Notes: a model not told the origin generated them from the letters alone. Shown: positions 28,936 through 37,704, counted from the first letter of the stretch. The stretch is 64,000 bases of DNA from Rhodohalobacter mucosus (GCF_003150675.1 NZ_QGGB01000001.1:1-64000), one strand, 5' to 3'. Made by a program: numbers and translations.

Positions 28936-29297
28936 ATGTCCCGGGACTGTGAACTGCACGCGGCAGATGCGGGAAGCAATGAGTAGCATTGGACATTCCT
29001 CTGAGATCAACAATCGGCAATCTCCAATCGCATATCCCCCAGGCTTTCACCCGGGGCTATTGATGTTTAACGCCTCCGGCGTTGGAAGGCTGATCCACGT
29101 CCGGTGGCAACAGGCGACAGGCGACAGGCGACAACGGGAATGACGGGAAATTCTCCATAAATCGTCAATCACTCATCACCGGTCGCTTGTTTTCCGTCTC
29201 ACGTTTGACGTCTGACGTCTTAATTAAGCCTTCTGCCTTCTGCCTTCTGCCTTCTGCCTTCTGCCTTCTGCCTTCTGCCTTCTGCCTTCTGCCTTTA
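28936..29297. repeat. Composite dispersed intergenic repeat, copy A
   Basis: The 505-bp spacer between the redoxin gene and the radical SAM gene contains no credible gene. It shares the pattern 'gggactg..aact.cacgc.gcag' (28943-28970) with the spacer at 30479, a 24-base identical stretch (29195-29218 versus 30587-30610), and 'aatcactcatc'. It also holds a GC-rich hairpin AACGCC/GGCGTT (29069-29074 / 29078-29083) and three copies of CAGGCGA (29111-29131), and ends in a heptamer array. Confidence 0.6.
29228..29297. repeat. Heptanucleotide tandem array (GCCTTCT)9
   Basis: Nine perfect copies of GCCTTCT (29228-29290) plus a partial copy. It ends 20 bp from the stop codon of the minus-strand radical SAM gene, so the transcript would carry AGAAGGC repeats in its 3' tail. 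The unit resembles the short tandem heptamer repeats known from cyanobacteria. Confidence 0.9.
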
Positions 29298-29317
29298 AAA
29301 TGTGCCCTGTTTATAAA

Positions 29318-30367
29318 TTAAAACAATCTTAGCTGATCGGTTTCCGGGCGACTGAAAGCTGAAGTGTTCAGCGGCTTTTTTTCGGCATTCAGCCCCAGGC
29401 GCCGCGAGTTGATCGCTACAAGCTGACGAATTTGATCGGCGTAAGGTCCGATGCCGCGAAACCGTTCTCCAAATTCAGAGCGGTTCAGTTTTCCGTCTCT
29501 CATGCTTTTAATTTTATTGATCACCTTTTCTTTTCTGTTTGGGTGATGATCATCCAGCCACTTCACAAAGAGATCCTTTACACCATAAGGCAACCGCACA
29601 ATGTTGCAGGATACCGACTCCGCCCCGGCTTTCGAGGCTGCTTCCATAATCGGCACAATCTCGTCATCAGTCAGCCCCGGAATAACCGGAGCAATATTCA
29701 CGTGAACCGGAATTCCCGCTTCGCACAGCTCACGAACCGCTTGCAGCCGCTTATTGGGCCTCGAAGTGCGCGGTTCCATGGTGTCCGTAACGGATTTATC
29801 GAGTGACGTAATGCTAAGTACAACCCGTACAGCGTTCACTTCGGCCAGTTTTGACAACAGATCCATATCACGGGTTACAAGGTAGTTCTTGGTGATAATT
29901 ACCAGGGGATGTAAACACCCTGCGAGCACCTCAATACAGCCTCTTGTGATACGGAGCTTTTTTTCAACGGGCTGATAGGGATCAGTTACGCCGCTCATCA
30001 CGAGCGTTTGCGGTTTCCACGACTTTTTGGCCAGTGTTTCTCTTAAAAGGCGTGGGGCCTCATACTTCACAACAATTTTACTTTCAAAGTCCAGGCCAAG
30101 GCTCATTCCAAGAAATTCATGGGAAGGCCGTGCATAGCAGTACACACAACCGTGCTCGCATCCGCGATATGGATTCACGCTCACATCAAACCCGATGTCC
30201 GGACTGTTGTTGGTCGAAATAATGCTTCCGGTGTGATCTTTAAGAAGTGTGGTTTTTGGCTTGTTCAGCTGGCCGCTGTTTACATCGACCACATACTCAA
30301 CTTTTTCATCACGGAACCGGTTTTTTGGATTGGCGGCTGCTCCTCGCCCCCGTATTGGCTGACTCAT
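29318..30367 (-). CDS. Radical SAM protein (PA0069 / SplB-like family)
   Basis: A cytoplasmic radical SAM enzyme with the 4Fe-4S cysteines in [19 protein letters not shown]; it uses SAM to generate a 5'-deoxyadenosyl radical, but the substrate is not known. The N-terminus [15 protein letters not shown] is the family hallmark, as are [20 protein letters not shown] and [14 protein letters not shown]. The reading frame opens at 30388, but the ATG at 30367 ([10 protein letters not shown]) fits the family start better and leaves about 349 residues. A perfect palindrome (30383-30397) lies just upstream of it. Related SplB enzymes repair spore photoproduct, so a DNA-damage link is possible but not shown. 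Confidence 0.86.
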   Translation of the reverse strand: MSQPIRGRGAAANPKNRFRDEKVEYVVDVNSGQLNKPKTTLLKDHTGSIISTNNSPDIGFDVSVNPYRGCEHGCVYCYARPSHEFLGMSLGLDFESKIVVKYEAPRLLRETLAKKSWKPQTLVMSGVTDPYQPVEKKLRITRGCIEVLAGCLHPLVIITKNYLVTRDMDLLSKLAEVNAVRVVLSITSLDKSVTDTMEPRTSRPNKRLQAVRELCEAGIPVHVNIAPVIPGLTDDEIVPIMEAASKAGAESVSCNIVRLPYGVKDLFVKWLDDHHPNRKEKVINKIKSMRDGKLNRSEFGERFRGIGPYADQIRQLVAINSRRLGLNAEKKPLNTSAFSRPETDQLRLF

Positions 30368-30382
30368 GCATTTACATATTTT

Positions 30383-30397
30383 GTACATATAATGTAC
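30383..30397. promoter_or_regulatory. Palindrome upstream of the radical SAM gene
   Basis: GTACAT-ATA-ATGTAC, perfect 6-bp arms with a 3-base centre, lying 16-30 bp upstream of the ATG at 30367. Its position over the probable promoter suggests a repressor operator. It also contains an alternative ATG (30388). Confidence 0.35.
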
Positions 30398-30478
30398 GAT
30401 ATGCCGGGTTGGGATTCAAGGCTTTCATGGTTCAGGGCACATGGTTCAGGGTGCAAGCTTCAGACTTGCCCTAAGCTT

Positions 30479-30657
30479 TGGGACTGCCAACTACACGCAG
30501 CAGGGTACAACGGGCAGGATTGTAAATTTTTCTTAAATCACAAATCACTCATCGTCCCGAATCTTTGAGACCAGTCGATATTTTCCCGTCTCACGTTTGA
30601 CGTCTGACGTTTCCCTTTTCCCTTTTGCCTTTTGCCTTTTGCCTTTTGCCTTTTGCC
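30479..30657. repeat. Composite dispersed intergenic repeat, copy B, with heptamer array
   Basis: Shares blocks with copy A: a gggactg..aact.cacgc.gcag pattern (30479-30505), 'aatcactcatc' (30544-30554) and 24 identical bases (30587-30610). It ends in a heptamer array of two TCCCTTT and four TGCCTTT units plus a partial one (30612-30657), which stops 5 bp before the end of the aminotransferase gene. Confidence 0.75.
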
Positions 30658-30662
30658 AAATG

Positions 30663-31853
30663 CTACACAAACTTCCGAACAGCAGAAAGAATGATGTCAA
30701 ACGCCTCCTCAAGCAGATCCGGCTCAATAATGAGCGGGGGGGCAATTCTGATGAGCGAATCGGAATGGAGAGTCCAGCCCAGAATGAGGCCGTTCTTAAA
30801 GCATTCTTCCACCACTTTTTGTGTAAGGACAGCATCACGAAGCTGCAGCCCAAGCATGGCGCCCCGGCCGCGAACTTCCACAATGCCATCGCCCCACAGC
30901 ATGTGGCAGGCCATCTCGGCAATGCTGTACGCTTTGGATGAAAAATCTCCACTCAAAAGGGTTTCCAGATTGGCGTGGGCCGCAGCACAGCAAACCGGGT
31001 GTCCGCCAAATGTTGTAACATGGTTCAGTGGCGGGTCTTTTTTAAAAACCTCAAAAATTTCAGATGATGAGACAAATGCACCCAGAGGCATCCCTCCACC
31101 CATTGCTTTTGCCAAACATAGAATATCCGGCACCACATCGTAGTATTCAAAAGCAAAGAGCGTACCCGTGCGAAAAAACCCTGTCTGGATTTCATCAAAG
31201 ATAAGGAGGGCTCCGTGCTCGTCACAACGCTTCCGCACCTCTTTAAGCCAAGCTTTCTGAGACGGTATCACTCCCCCCTCCCCCTGAATAGGCTCTAGAA
31301 TCACCGCAGCCGTGGAGTCGTCTATAATGCTTAGGCTTTCTTTTGAATTAAAAGCTGCAAAATGAACATCAGGAAGTAAAGGTTCATATGGGTCACGGTA
31401 CACATTGCGTCCCGTTACACTCAGGGAACCATGTGTATCACCGTGATAGCTGTTTTCGAATGCCACAAGCTTCGTACGGCCGGTATATTTCTTGGCGAGT
31501 TTCAGTGCTCCTTCCACAGACTCCGTCCCGCTGTTCACAAAATAAACCCTGTCGAGAGAATCGGGAAGCTGCCGTGTCAGCAGATCTGCAAAGCGGCTCT
31601 GCGGTTTCTGAATGTACTCTCCGTAAACCATTACATGTAAATGTTGATCAAGCTGCTCTTTAATGGCACGGATCACATTGGGATGGCGGTGACCCAGGCT
31701 GCTCACGGCAATACCGGATATCAGATCCACATACTTTTTGCCATCCGTAGTAAAAAGATAACATCCCGACGCACGGTCCACCTCCAGGCCCATCGGTTCA
31801 TCACTTGTCTGGGCAATATGGCGATAGAAAGAGTCCTTATCTTGTTTCATCAC
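30663..31853 (-). CDS. Class-III aminotransferase (acetylornithine/ornithine type)
   Basis: A fold-type I PLP enzyme of 396 residues. Signature segments are NSGTESVEGALKLAKK, ENSYHGDTHGS, EPIQGEGGVIPS, LIFDEIQTGFFRTG and the Lys in LAKAMGGGMPLGAF (about residue 249) that binds PLP. The substrate cannot be fixed: the family includes acetylornithine, ornithine and 4-aminobutyrate transaminases. No arginine or proline genes surround it. It lies 50 bp downstream of a thioredoxin-like gene and ends next to a heptamer repeat. A Bacteroidota protein of this type is often of unassigned function. Confidence 0.85.
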   Translation of the reverse strand: MMKQDKDSFYRHIAQTSDEPMGLEVDRASGCYLFTTDGKKYVDLISGIAVSSLGHRHPNVIRAIKEQLDQHLHVMVYGEYIQKPQSRFADLLTRQLPDSLDRVYFVNSGTESVEGALKLAKKYTGRTKLVAFENSYHGDTHGSLSVTGRNVYRDPYEPLLPDVHFAAFNSKESLSIIDDSTAAVILEPIQGEGGVIPSQKAWLKEVRKRCDEHGALLIFDEIQTGFFRTGTLFAFEYYDVVPDILCLAKAMGGGMPLGAFVSSSEIFEVFKKDPPLNHVTTFGGHPVCCAAAHANLETLLSGDFSSKAYSIAEMACHMLWGDGIVEVRGRGAMLGLQLRDAVLTQKVVEECFKNGLILGWTLHSDSLIRIAPPLIIEPDLLEEAFDIILSAVRKFV

Positions 31854-31902
31854 TCACAATTTCCGGAAAATACAAAAAAAAGGTTCCGGACCTGACTCAA
31901 TT

Positions 31903-32532
31903 TCAGCCATACATGGTCCAGCGGGTAAGAAGATCCACCCACTCTTTCTGGGTCGAAATGGTTTTATCAGCCGTATACCACTTGTGAAGCGTTTCGGCTA
32001 TCTGCTGATAAGGGATGTCTGTTTCTGACCGAAGCTCTTCAAAAAGCTCCTGTGCCTCAGCTGGCCGGGGGCCCCAGGTGCCAATTACATCCAGCGACTG
32101 CGCATCCAGCGCAATCAATACCGGTATGGATCGGCTTTTTCCCTGGTAGAGGAAGTCATCCATGATTTCACGGTTTTCATCACGCAAAATCAGTCGCAGT
32201 TCGATATGGTCATTTACTTCCGCCATTTTATGAAACAGCGGAATAATTTGTGCTGCATCTCCGCACCACGCCTCCGTCAGTACAAGCCAGATCATGTCAC
32301 GATCTACCTGTTCGAGCTTCTCTCTGAGTTCCGGTTTGAGAACAATCTGCTTATCGAGGCGTCTCATTCGGTGCGCATTCATCAATGTGTAATGAATCAT
32401 CGCTTCGGAGTGATTTTCGCCCGTGGTCTTGTTCTCAGACAGGAGTCGATCAATCAATGCCCGGTACTCCCGGTAGGTGAATGCCGATTCAATAATCTCT
32501 TGTGTAATAGCCTCGGATTTTACTTCAGTCAT
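31903..32532 (-). CDS. Thioredoxin-like protein with WCGDA motif
   Basis: 209 residues with a central thioredoxin fold (about 70-170). The active-site region LTEAWCGDAAQIIPLF retains only the first Cys (CxxA), so it is unlikely to be a classical dithiol oxidoreductase; this is the pattern of the Bacteroidota 'thioredoxin family protein' group. The cis-Pro region SIPVLIALD is present. It stands between the UbiA-type gene upstream (12 bp) and the aminotransferase (50 bp downstream), in one direction, so the three genes may be co-transcribed. Function not known. Confidence 0.78.
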   Translation of the reverse strand: MTEVKSEAITQEIIESAFTYREYRALIDRLLSENKTTGENHSEAMIHYTLMNAHRMRRLDKQIVLKPELREKLEQVDRDMIWLVLTEAWCGDAAQIIPLFHKMAEVNDHIELRLILRDENREIMDDFLYQGKSRSIPVLIALDAQSLDVIGTWGPRPAEAQELFEELRSETDIPYQQIAETLHKWYTADKTISTQKEWVDLLTRWTMYG

Positions 32533-32544
32533 AAATAGTTTTTT

Positions 32545-33438
32545 TTAAAAATAGATGTCGAGTGAACTGATAGAAACCCAATCATGACGGATCAGGTTTG
32601 AAATAAAAAGGAAGATTACAAATGAGAGCGATGCCATAAATTTCAGGCGCATTACCGTACTGTACTCCTCTTCCTGCCCTGACAGCTTAACAACGATTTT
32701 ACCAATAATGATTCCCGACACTGCCCCTGCAACTCCCAGAGCAATGGAAGGAACGGGATAAAACTGAAGAAGAGCATAACAAAGAAGTAACAATCCCCCA
32801 AAATAACTCACGGAGTAAAACTTTTTCACTCCACTGAGTCCGTATACAGCGGCAAAAGTACGATCTCCCCGTCGAATGTCTTCCTCTATTTGAAATATCT
32901 GTGAAACGGGGTAGAGACTGAGCAGTATCAGGGACGCACCCAAAGCGGCGAGTGCGACGGTTGCTGTGATTTCTCCTCCTGCAGCAAGAACCCCAAGCAA
33001 AACGGAATTCAGGCCTGTACTGATACCAATAGCCACCATGCTAAGCAGCGGGTGGCCCTTCCACCGTGCTGCCGGAGTAGAATAGAGCCAAAAAAGCGCC
33101 AGGCTAATCGCAAAAACAGCTGCGTACCACCAACCTATCACAAGCGCCCATGCAAGTCCGGCCAGCATGAATATAATTGATACGGGATGCATCCATTTTG
33201 ACATGGCGGGTGGATTTTTGAGACCGCCAATCGGCCCCTCATCCTTGTCCCACCAGGAGTTGAACGCTGTAGCGCCACCGTACAGGAGAACATGTACATT
33301 CAAAAACTGCACCCAATATTGTCCGGAATCCATCGATCCAGCCATCAATCCGCCGAGCAGATAACCGCCTGACAGTATCAAGACCTGATAGTGCAGGCGT
33401 AAATGGAGGATAAAATTTCCGATTTCACGAAACATCAT
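32545..33438 (-). CDS. UbiA family prenyltransferase
   Basis: An inner-membrane enzyme with about eight or nine hydrophobic helices over 297 residues. The two Asp-rich motifs that hold Mg-prenyl diphosphate are FNSWWDKDEGPIGG (first, about residue 60) and FQIEEDIRRGDRTFAAVYG (second, about residue 195), in a UbiA/MenA-type arrangement. The acceptor is unclear: candidates are menaquinone or heme A/chlorophyll-like precursors. It is not next to a men or cta gene, so annotation stops at the family level. 12 bp before the thioredoxin-like gene. Confidence 0.85.
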   Translation of the reverse strand: MMFREIGNFILHLRLHYQVLILSGGYLLGGLMAGSMDSGQYWVQFLNVHVLLYGGATAFNSWWDKDEGPIGGLKNPPAMSKWMHPVSIIFMLAGLAWALVIGWWYAAVFAISLALFWLYSTPAARWKGHPLLSMVAIGISTGLNSVLLGVLAAGGEITATVALAALGASLILLSLYPVSQIFQIEEDIRRGDRTFAAVYGLSGVKKFYSVSYFGGLLLLCYALLQFYPVPSIALGVAGAVSGIIIGKIVVKLSGQEEEYSTVMRLKFMASLSFVIFLFISNLIRHDWVSISSLDIYF

Positions 33439-33516
33439 TGCGGATGGTTATTGATTTTTTATCAGTTTATGGGTTTCCGTTTCACATGGCAACCTCAGTT
33501 GTGATATTTTACAGAT

Positions 33517-34416
33517 ATGAGAACTGCACAACATATCAGTAAAACAGCTTTCAGCTGCTTATCGGCCGAAGAGTGGCTGCGACATAAGCACCTCCATGAA
33601 GAACAGCTCGATCGGGTACTGAATCCCTACCTGAAAAAACGATCACAGCAGGAAAAAGATCCCGTTCTGGACTTTCTCTTCGAATATTATCCCTTTCGCC
33701 CGTCGCACCTGAGGCGGTGGTCGCCTGGCATCGGTGTACTTCTTGAGCTGGATGGCAAAGCAGATCTGCCTGAGTTATCCGAACTGACTGTTGAGGATGG
33801 TCATGCCGTACTCAATCCTGCATTTTTCCCGGAGAAGCGTCTCTCATCCGTATCCTGGATTCTGAACCTGCTAAAACAGAGCATGCACAAAAAGCCGTTT
33901 TTCGGATGTTTTGGCATGCATGAATGGGCGATGGTTTACCGTGCGGAAAAGGTACGTCACAGTGCAATTCCCCTTCGCCTATCTGATGACGAAATAGCGC
34001 AATTTGTAGAGTCGCGGCCGCTGCTCTGTACCCACTTCGATGCCTTCCGTTTTTTCACGGAGAAAGCGCGTCCCCTGAACCGGAATGTTCTCAGCCGTGA
34101 TACCTTTGCGGAGATGGAGCAGCCAGGCTGTGTTCATACAAACATGGACCTCTATAAATGGGCTTTCAAGCTCTACCCCTGGATCTCCGGCGACACGCTT
34201 AGAAAAGCGTTCCTTAACGCATTGGTGGCACGGAAAATCGATATGCAGGCCAGCCCTTATGATGCCACCGCGTTCGGGCTGGAGCCGATTAAAATTGAAA
34301 CCGAAGCCGGTCGGAAGGAGTACCTTGAACGACAAACCGAAATTTACGAGAACTCCATGCCCATACGGATGCAGCTGACAAGGGAGTATGAGAAGGTGTT
34401 GGAGTGGGTTGGGTAA
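33517..34416 (+). CDS. Conserved protein of the '3-methyladenine DNA glycosylase' name group
   Basis: A 299-residue cytoplasmic protein. The segment DPVLDFLFEYYPFRPSHLRR followed by WSPGIGV resembles a family that many genomes label as 3-methyladenine DNA glycosylase, but I see no helix-hairpin-helix/GPD catalytic motif here, so the activity is only a name-based guess. It has many conserved aromatic and His residues (CTHFDAFRFFTEKARPLN, CVHTNMDLYKWAFKLYPW). It reads divergently from the UbiA gene and carries no signal peptide. A DNA-repair role is possible; it is not supported by neighbours. Confidence 0.55.
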   Translation: MRTAQHISKTAFSCLSAEEWLRHKHLHEEQLDRVLNPYLKKRSQQEKDPVLDFLFEYYPFRPSHLRRWSPGIGVLLELDGKADLPELSELTVEDGHAVLNPAFFPEKRLSSVSWILNLLKQSMHKKPFFGCFGMHEWAMVYRAEKVRHSAIPLRLSDDEIAQFVESRPLLCTHFDAFRFFTEKARPLNRNVLSRDTFAEMEQPGCVHTNMDLYKWAFKLYPWISGDTLRKAFLNALVARKIDMQASPYDATAFGLEPIKIETEAGRKEYLERQTEIYENSMPIRMQLTREYEKVLEWVG

Positions 34417-34446
34417 GGCCTTAGCGGATTTTGGTGACTGACTGTT

Positions 34447-34560
34447 TCTCGCAGAGTTTCGCAGATGGAACGCAGATTTGCACGGATTAAACACTGAGTT
34501 GCGCAGATTTTTATCCTTGTGCTACCAATAGAGTTTCACTCTACGGATAACTCTGCGAGA
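34447..34560. mobile_element. 114-bp MITE-like element with 12-bp terminal inverted repeats
   Basis: TCTCGCAGAGTT (34447-34458) and AACTCTGCGAGA (34549-34560) are perfect 12-bp inverted ends of a 114-bp block between a gene stop (34416) and the anmK stop (34564). Inside is the degenerate repeat 'cgcagatggaacgcagatt' and a hairpin TAGAGT-ttc-ACTCTA. No transposase gene is present and no flanking duplication could be verified. It looks like a non-autonomous element or a large REP-type repeat. Confidence 0.55.
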
Positions 34561-34563
34561 TCC

Positions 34564-35775
34564 TCATAGAGGAAAAGAAATTTTTCCGAAGTTGAGTTTC
34601 TGAATAGAACCGTCACCTCGTTCAAAATCAAACCCTTCCCCCGCCAGCATCTCGTTGGCCAGTACGGCGAAGATCATCGCCTCTTTAGCATCTGGATCAA
34701 AACCAAGTTCTGAGAAATCGTGGACTGTCGTATTCACAACATGCTCTTTCATTCGTGATACCAGATAACCATTATGTGCCCCGCCGCCGCTGACGTATAT
34801 CGCGCACTCTTCATATTCAGGCACGTTTTCCCGGATGTTTTGCGCAATCGTACGTGCAGTAAGCTCGGTAACGGTGGCAAGCTGATCCACAGGCGGGATC
34901 TTGTTAAGGCTCAGCCCCGCCTGTTCTGCCCTTACTGCCATCCATGCATAATGAAAATATTCAGGTCCTGTTGATTTTGGCGCTGATTCATTAAACCACG
35001 GGTCGCTGAATAAAGCGTCCAGCAGGTCCCTGTTTATTTTTCCCGAGGCAGCCAGGAGGCCTTCTTTATCAAACATTTTTTGAAAATAACGATTTGAAAG
35101 GGTGTCGATCAGCGTATTGCCCGGGCCCGTATCCGTCGTAAATGAATCGTATTCGCCCTGTCTCTCTGCAGGAATCCAGGTATAGTTCGCTATTCCGCCG
35201 ATATTCAGCAGAATTCGGGATTCCTTTTCGTCACCGAACAGAATACGGTCGACAAGTGCAGCCATCGGGGCTCCCTCACCACCGTGAGCCGTATGTTTTT
35301 GACGAAAATCGCTGATCGTCAGAATACCGGTACGCGCAGCGATCTGGTCGCCATCCCCGATCTGAAGCGTGGAGTTGAGTGATTTTATTCCGTGCCGCTG
35401 AACGCGCGCCGGAAGATGATAAACAGTCTGCCCGTGGCTGGCAATGCAGTCCACATCCTCCGGTTCCGTTTCCCATTCAGACAGTGCTTCCAGAATCAGT
35501 TCCGCATGATATGCGGCAAGACCGGTGTGCTGTTTGCATAGCTCCTGCATGTCGGCCAGTTTCACAGACGAAATGCTCCTGAGGCGTTCCCTTAGTTCTG
35601 CAGCGTACTTTTTTGTACAGAACTTAATGAGATGAACAGCCGTATCTGCTCCTGAACCGCTAATTCTGCACAGGGCGATATCCAGACCGTCAAGTGATGT
35701 GCCCGACATCAGACCAATGATGGTGCGGCTCCTCTTCCCCGCAATTGCCGTTAAGTTTTTAAAGGATGGATTCAT
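34564..35775 (-). CDS. anmK: Anhydro-N-acetylmuramic acid kinase
   Basis: AnmK phosphorylates and opens 1,6-anhydro-MurNAc, a product of peptidoglycan turnover, so it can re-enter the MurNAc 6-phosphate recycling pathway. The 403 residues show the nucleotide-binding GLMSGTSLDGLDIAL near residue 20, IASHGQTVYHLP, ILLNIGGIANYTW, DTGPGNTLID, and the C-terminal VSGGGAHNGYLVSRM. Length is slightly longer than the E. coli enzyme (369) but normal for Bacteroidota. Start is ATG at 35775. Other murein-recycling genes (murQ, nagZ) are not nearby. Confidence 0.95.
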   Translation of the reverse strand: MNPSFKNLTAIAGKRSRTIIGLMSGTSLDGLDIALCRISGSGADTAVHLIKFCTKKYAAELRERLRSISSVKLADMQELCKQHTGLAAYHAELILEALSEWETEPEDVDCIASHGQTVYHLPARVQRHGIKSLNSTLQIGDGDQIAARTGILTISDFRQKHTAHGGEGAPMAALVDRILFGDEKESRILLNIGGIANYTWIPAERQGEYDSFTTDTGPGNTLIDTLSNRYFQKMFDKEGLLAASGKINRDLLDALFSDPWFNESAPKSTGPEYFHYAWMAVRAEQAGLSLNKIPPVDQLATVTELTARTIAQNIRENVPEYEECAIYVSGGGAHNGYLVSRMKEHVVNTTVHDFSELGFDPDAKEAMIFAVLANEMLAGEGFDFERGDGSIQKLNFGKISFPL

Positions 35776-35876
35776 ATTTTCAGTTTAGAAAATGTTGCCC
35801 GGTAGTATCAACCGGTTTTTTGGGGTTACGGTTTATAGTTAGCCATTCACCCATTTCATTAAAAAAAGAAATTACA

Positions 35877-36131
35877 ATGGCGGAGAATAACGAACAGGAA
35901 GCAGAGTTTGAAGCGTGGCGTGAAGATGTGGATTATCTGGTCGCAATTCTGAAGGAGAGTTTTGAATCGACCGATGCCCGCTTCAGCGTGGACGAAATGA
36001 ACGACATTCTCTACGTAGAACTGGAAGGCCTGCACGAATATTCCGACGAGGAGATCGTTGAAATCGCAGAACCCATCCTGGACACGATAGAACTCGATTT
36101 TGAGGATATCATATTGCTGCCATTACAGTGA
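35877..36131 (+). CDS. Small acidic hypothetical protein
   Basis: 84 residues, strongly acidic (more than twenty Glu and Asp against a handful of Lys/Arg). The reading frame extends upstream to 35766, but the ATG at 35877 (MAENNEQEAEFEAWREDVD), preceded by a purine-rich aaaaaaagaaattac, is the likely start. The C-terminal half (LEGLHEYSDEEIVEIAEPIL) predicts helices and short strands without a motif I recognise. It could be a folded cytoplasmic binding protein; the acid richness fits a moderately halophilic organism. It is divergent from anmK. Confidence 0.6.
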   Translation: MAENNEQEAEFEAWREDVDYLVAILKESFESTDARFSVDEMNDILYVELEGLHEYSDEEIVEIAEPILDTIELDFEDIILLPLQ

Positions 36132-36189
36132 ACAGTATGTCAGGAGGACAGTGTCAACAGTATGTCAGTGGCAACAGTGTGTCAGGGGC
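36131..36189. repeat. Degenerate 17-bp tandem repeats
   Basis: Three variants of AACAGTATGTCAGTGGC (36131-36147, 36156-36172, 36173-36189) separated by one short insertion (acagtgtc). They start at the stop codon of the small acidic protein gene. No coding or regulatory role is evident. Confidence 0.6.
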
Positions 36190-36334
36190 AAGTGTAGTAA
36201 AGTTTTATCGTGTTAAAGTGTGAAGGAACCGGTTTGAAATACTTCTACGGTTCATCGGTTCGATGTTCGTCTGTTCATCTGTTCTTTTAAGCCTTATCAC
36301 TTCTGCTCCCTCGGCTCCGCTCGGGACATGCTTT

Positions 36335-36369
36335 TGCCTTCTCACTTCTCAAGGCTCACGACTCAAGAC
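36335..36369. repeat. Heptamer-type array overlapping the stop of the propeller lipoprotein gene
   Basis: Units TGCCTTC, TCACTTC, TCAAGGC, TCACGAC and TCAAGAC follow in 7-base register. The stop codon of the minus-strand gene (36356-36358, tca) lies inside the array, so the last codons (…ISLES) are written in repeat sequence. Confidence 0.55.
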
Positions 36370-37555
36370 TAATCCTGTACGCCACCACCTCTTGAACGCC
36401 GGTTTCCTCGTCGGTCTCAATGGTGTAGAGGGTTCCATTTTTTACTTCTTGGACAACCCTGCTGCGCGGCCAGGTAAATTTCGACAGCGGCTGCCCCCGG
36501 TCGTCCATCACCCACCAGTCGTAGGTTTCTGGGTCATCGGTTATCACGGAGACCCAGATGCGGTTTTCGCCATCCACAACCATATGTTCGATGGCTCTCC
36601 AGTAATCCGGGATTCCGTCACTCCGTATGGTCCGCTGAAAGGATTCCACTGAGGGACCCGTTCCGTAAAAATTGAGCGCTTCCGTACTTTCGAGCTGTGC
36701 CTTTTCAACCGGGTAGTAGAAGGCATAGAGATCGTTTCCGTCACGGTCCATTACCCGAATCAGAAAATCCTCCGACCAGTTATAGAAGATGCGGCCGTCA
36801 TCCGACACCGAGATCAGCCCCCTTCCGCCAAAAGGGTCATAATACGCCCGGCCCGATTCAACGGGGTCGCGCAGATGCCTTATATAATCAAGATCAGCCA
36901 AGCGCTCTGAACTCACACTTCCAGACTGATCAATTCTGTAAAGCAGCAACTTATCTGTTTCAAAGGTGAGATAGTTAAAGATACCCAAAAGCGAATCATC
37001 ACCATAAGCTTCAATGCGATGAGGAAATACGGCCGTATTCTCTCCCGAAATATCCCATTGCGAGGATGTCAGATCCGAGATCACCACGGGCTCAAACGAT
37101 TCCGTCGAAAACCCCTGAAACCGCTGTAAATTGTAGTCCAGTACGTAGATGAATCCTGCACCATGGGAAAGACTGAAGATGCTGCGGAATTCCCCGGGGC
37201 CGGCTCCGTTCCTCCCAAGCGTTGTAACCGGGGTTCCTTCTCTGTCGAAAACGTAAACGGTCTCCTGACCGCTGAAGCTTTCCGCAGCATAGAGATATCC
37301 ACGGTCATCCGCCTCAACCTCACTGATGCGGCTGAAGAGGACGGGTTCCCTGTTCCCGACCGAGTAGATCTCCTCGAATTTGATTAAATACTCCGGTTCC
37401 GCATTTGGATCCAACACGGATACATTTTCTAAAGATGCAGTACGTTCTGGAAGCTCTACATTTTCACTCCCGCTGCAGGCTGAGATGATTATTGAGATGA
37501 GCAATAACTGAATAAGTGCCGCGTGAGTGAGATACTTCAATTGTGTATTAGCCAA
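36356..37555 (-). CDS. Beta-propeller (NHL-like) lipoprotein
   Basis: A 399-residue exported protein. The N-terminal hydrophobic segment QLLLISIIISAC ends in a lipobox Cys (residue 27), so it is probably anchored in the membrane. Repeated blade-like segments (RGYLYAAESFSGQETVYVFD and TLGRNGAGPGEFRS) are typical of NHL / 6-bladed propeller proteins of the Bacteroidota type. No enzyme motif is seen. Start codon is TTG at 37555; no in-frame ATG gives a complete signal peptide. It is single, between the small acidic gene and sdaA. Role unknown. Confidence 0.72.
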   Translation of the reverse strand: MANTQLKYLTHAALIQLLLISIIISACSGSENVELPERTASLENVSVLDPNAEPEYLIKFEEIYSVGNREPVLFSRISEVEADDRGYLYAAESFSGQETVYVFDREGTPVTTLGRNGAGPGEFRSIFSLSHGAGFIYVLDYNLQRFQGFSTESFEPVVISDLTSSQWDISGENTAVFPHRIEAYGDDSLLGIFNYLTFETDKLLLYRIDQSGSVSSERLADLDYIRHLRDPVESGRAYYDPFGGRGLISVSDDGRIFYNWSEDFLIRVMDRDGNDLYAFYYPVEKAQLESTEALNFYGTGPSVESFQRTIRSDGIPDYWRAIEHMVVDGENRIWVSVITDDPETYDWWVMDDRGQPLSKFTWPRSRVVQEVKNGTLYTIETDEETGVQEVVAYRISLES

Positions 37556-37704
37556 GATTCTGATGTAACCTGTTGTTTATCAATGCAATAAATATAGTAA
37601 CCCCTTTTTTTTATCAAATCAATTTCCATTACTCGTCATTAATCTCACAAAAACATTGAGAAAATACGACGTCAGCTTCTGCCTCATGTCTGACATCTCT
37701 CTTT

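Noticed and set aside
28812-29227. Short plus-strand frames in the 505-bp spacer
   Set aside because: They are written in dispersed repeat sequence, with no ribosome-binding site or similarity.
29228-29297. Possible CRISPR array
   Set aside because: The units are 7 bases long and contiguous; there are no spacers and no cas genes.
30119-30568. Plus-strand frame spanning the radical SAM start and the intergenic repeat
   Set aside because: Overlaps a well-supported gene antisense and continues into repeat sequence; low-complexity translation.
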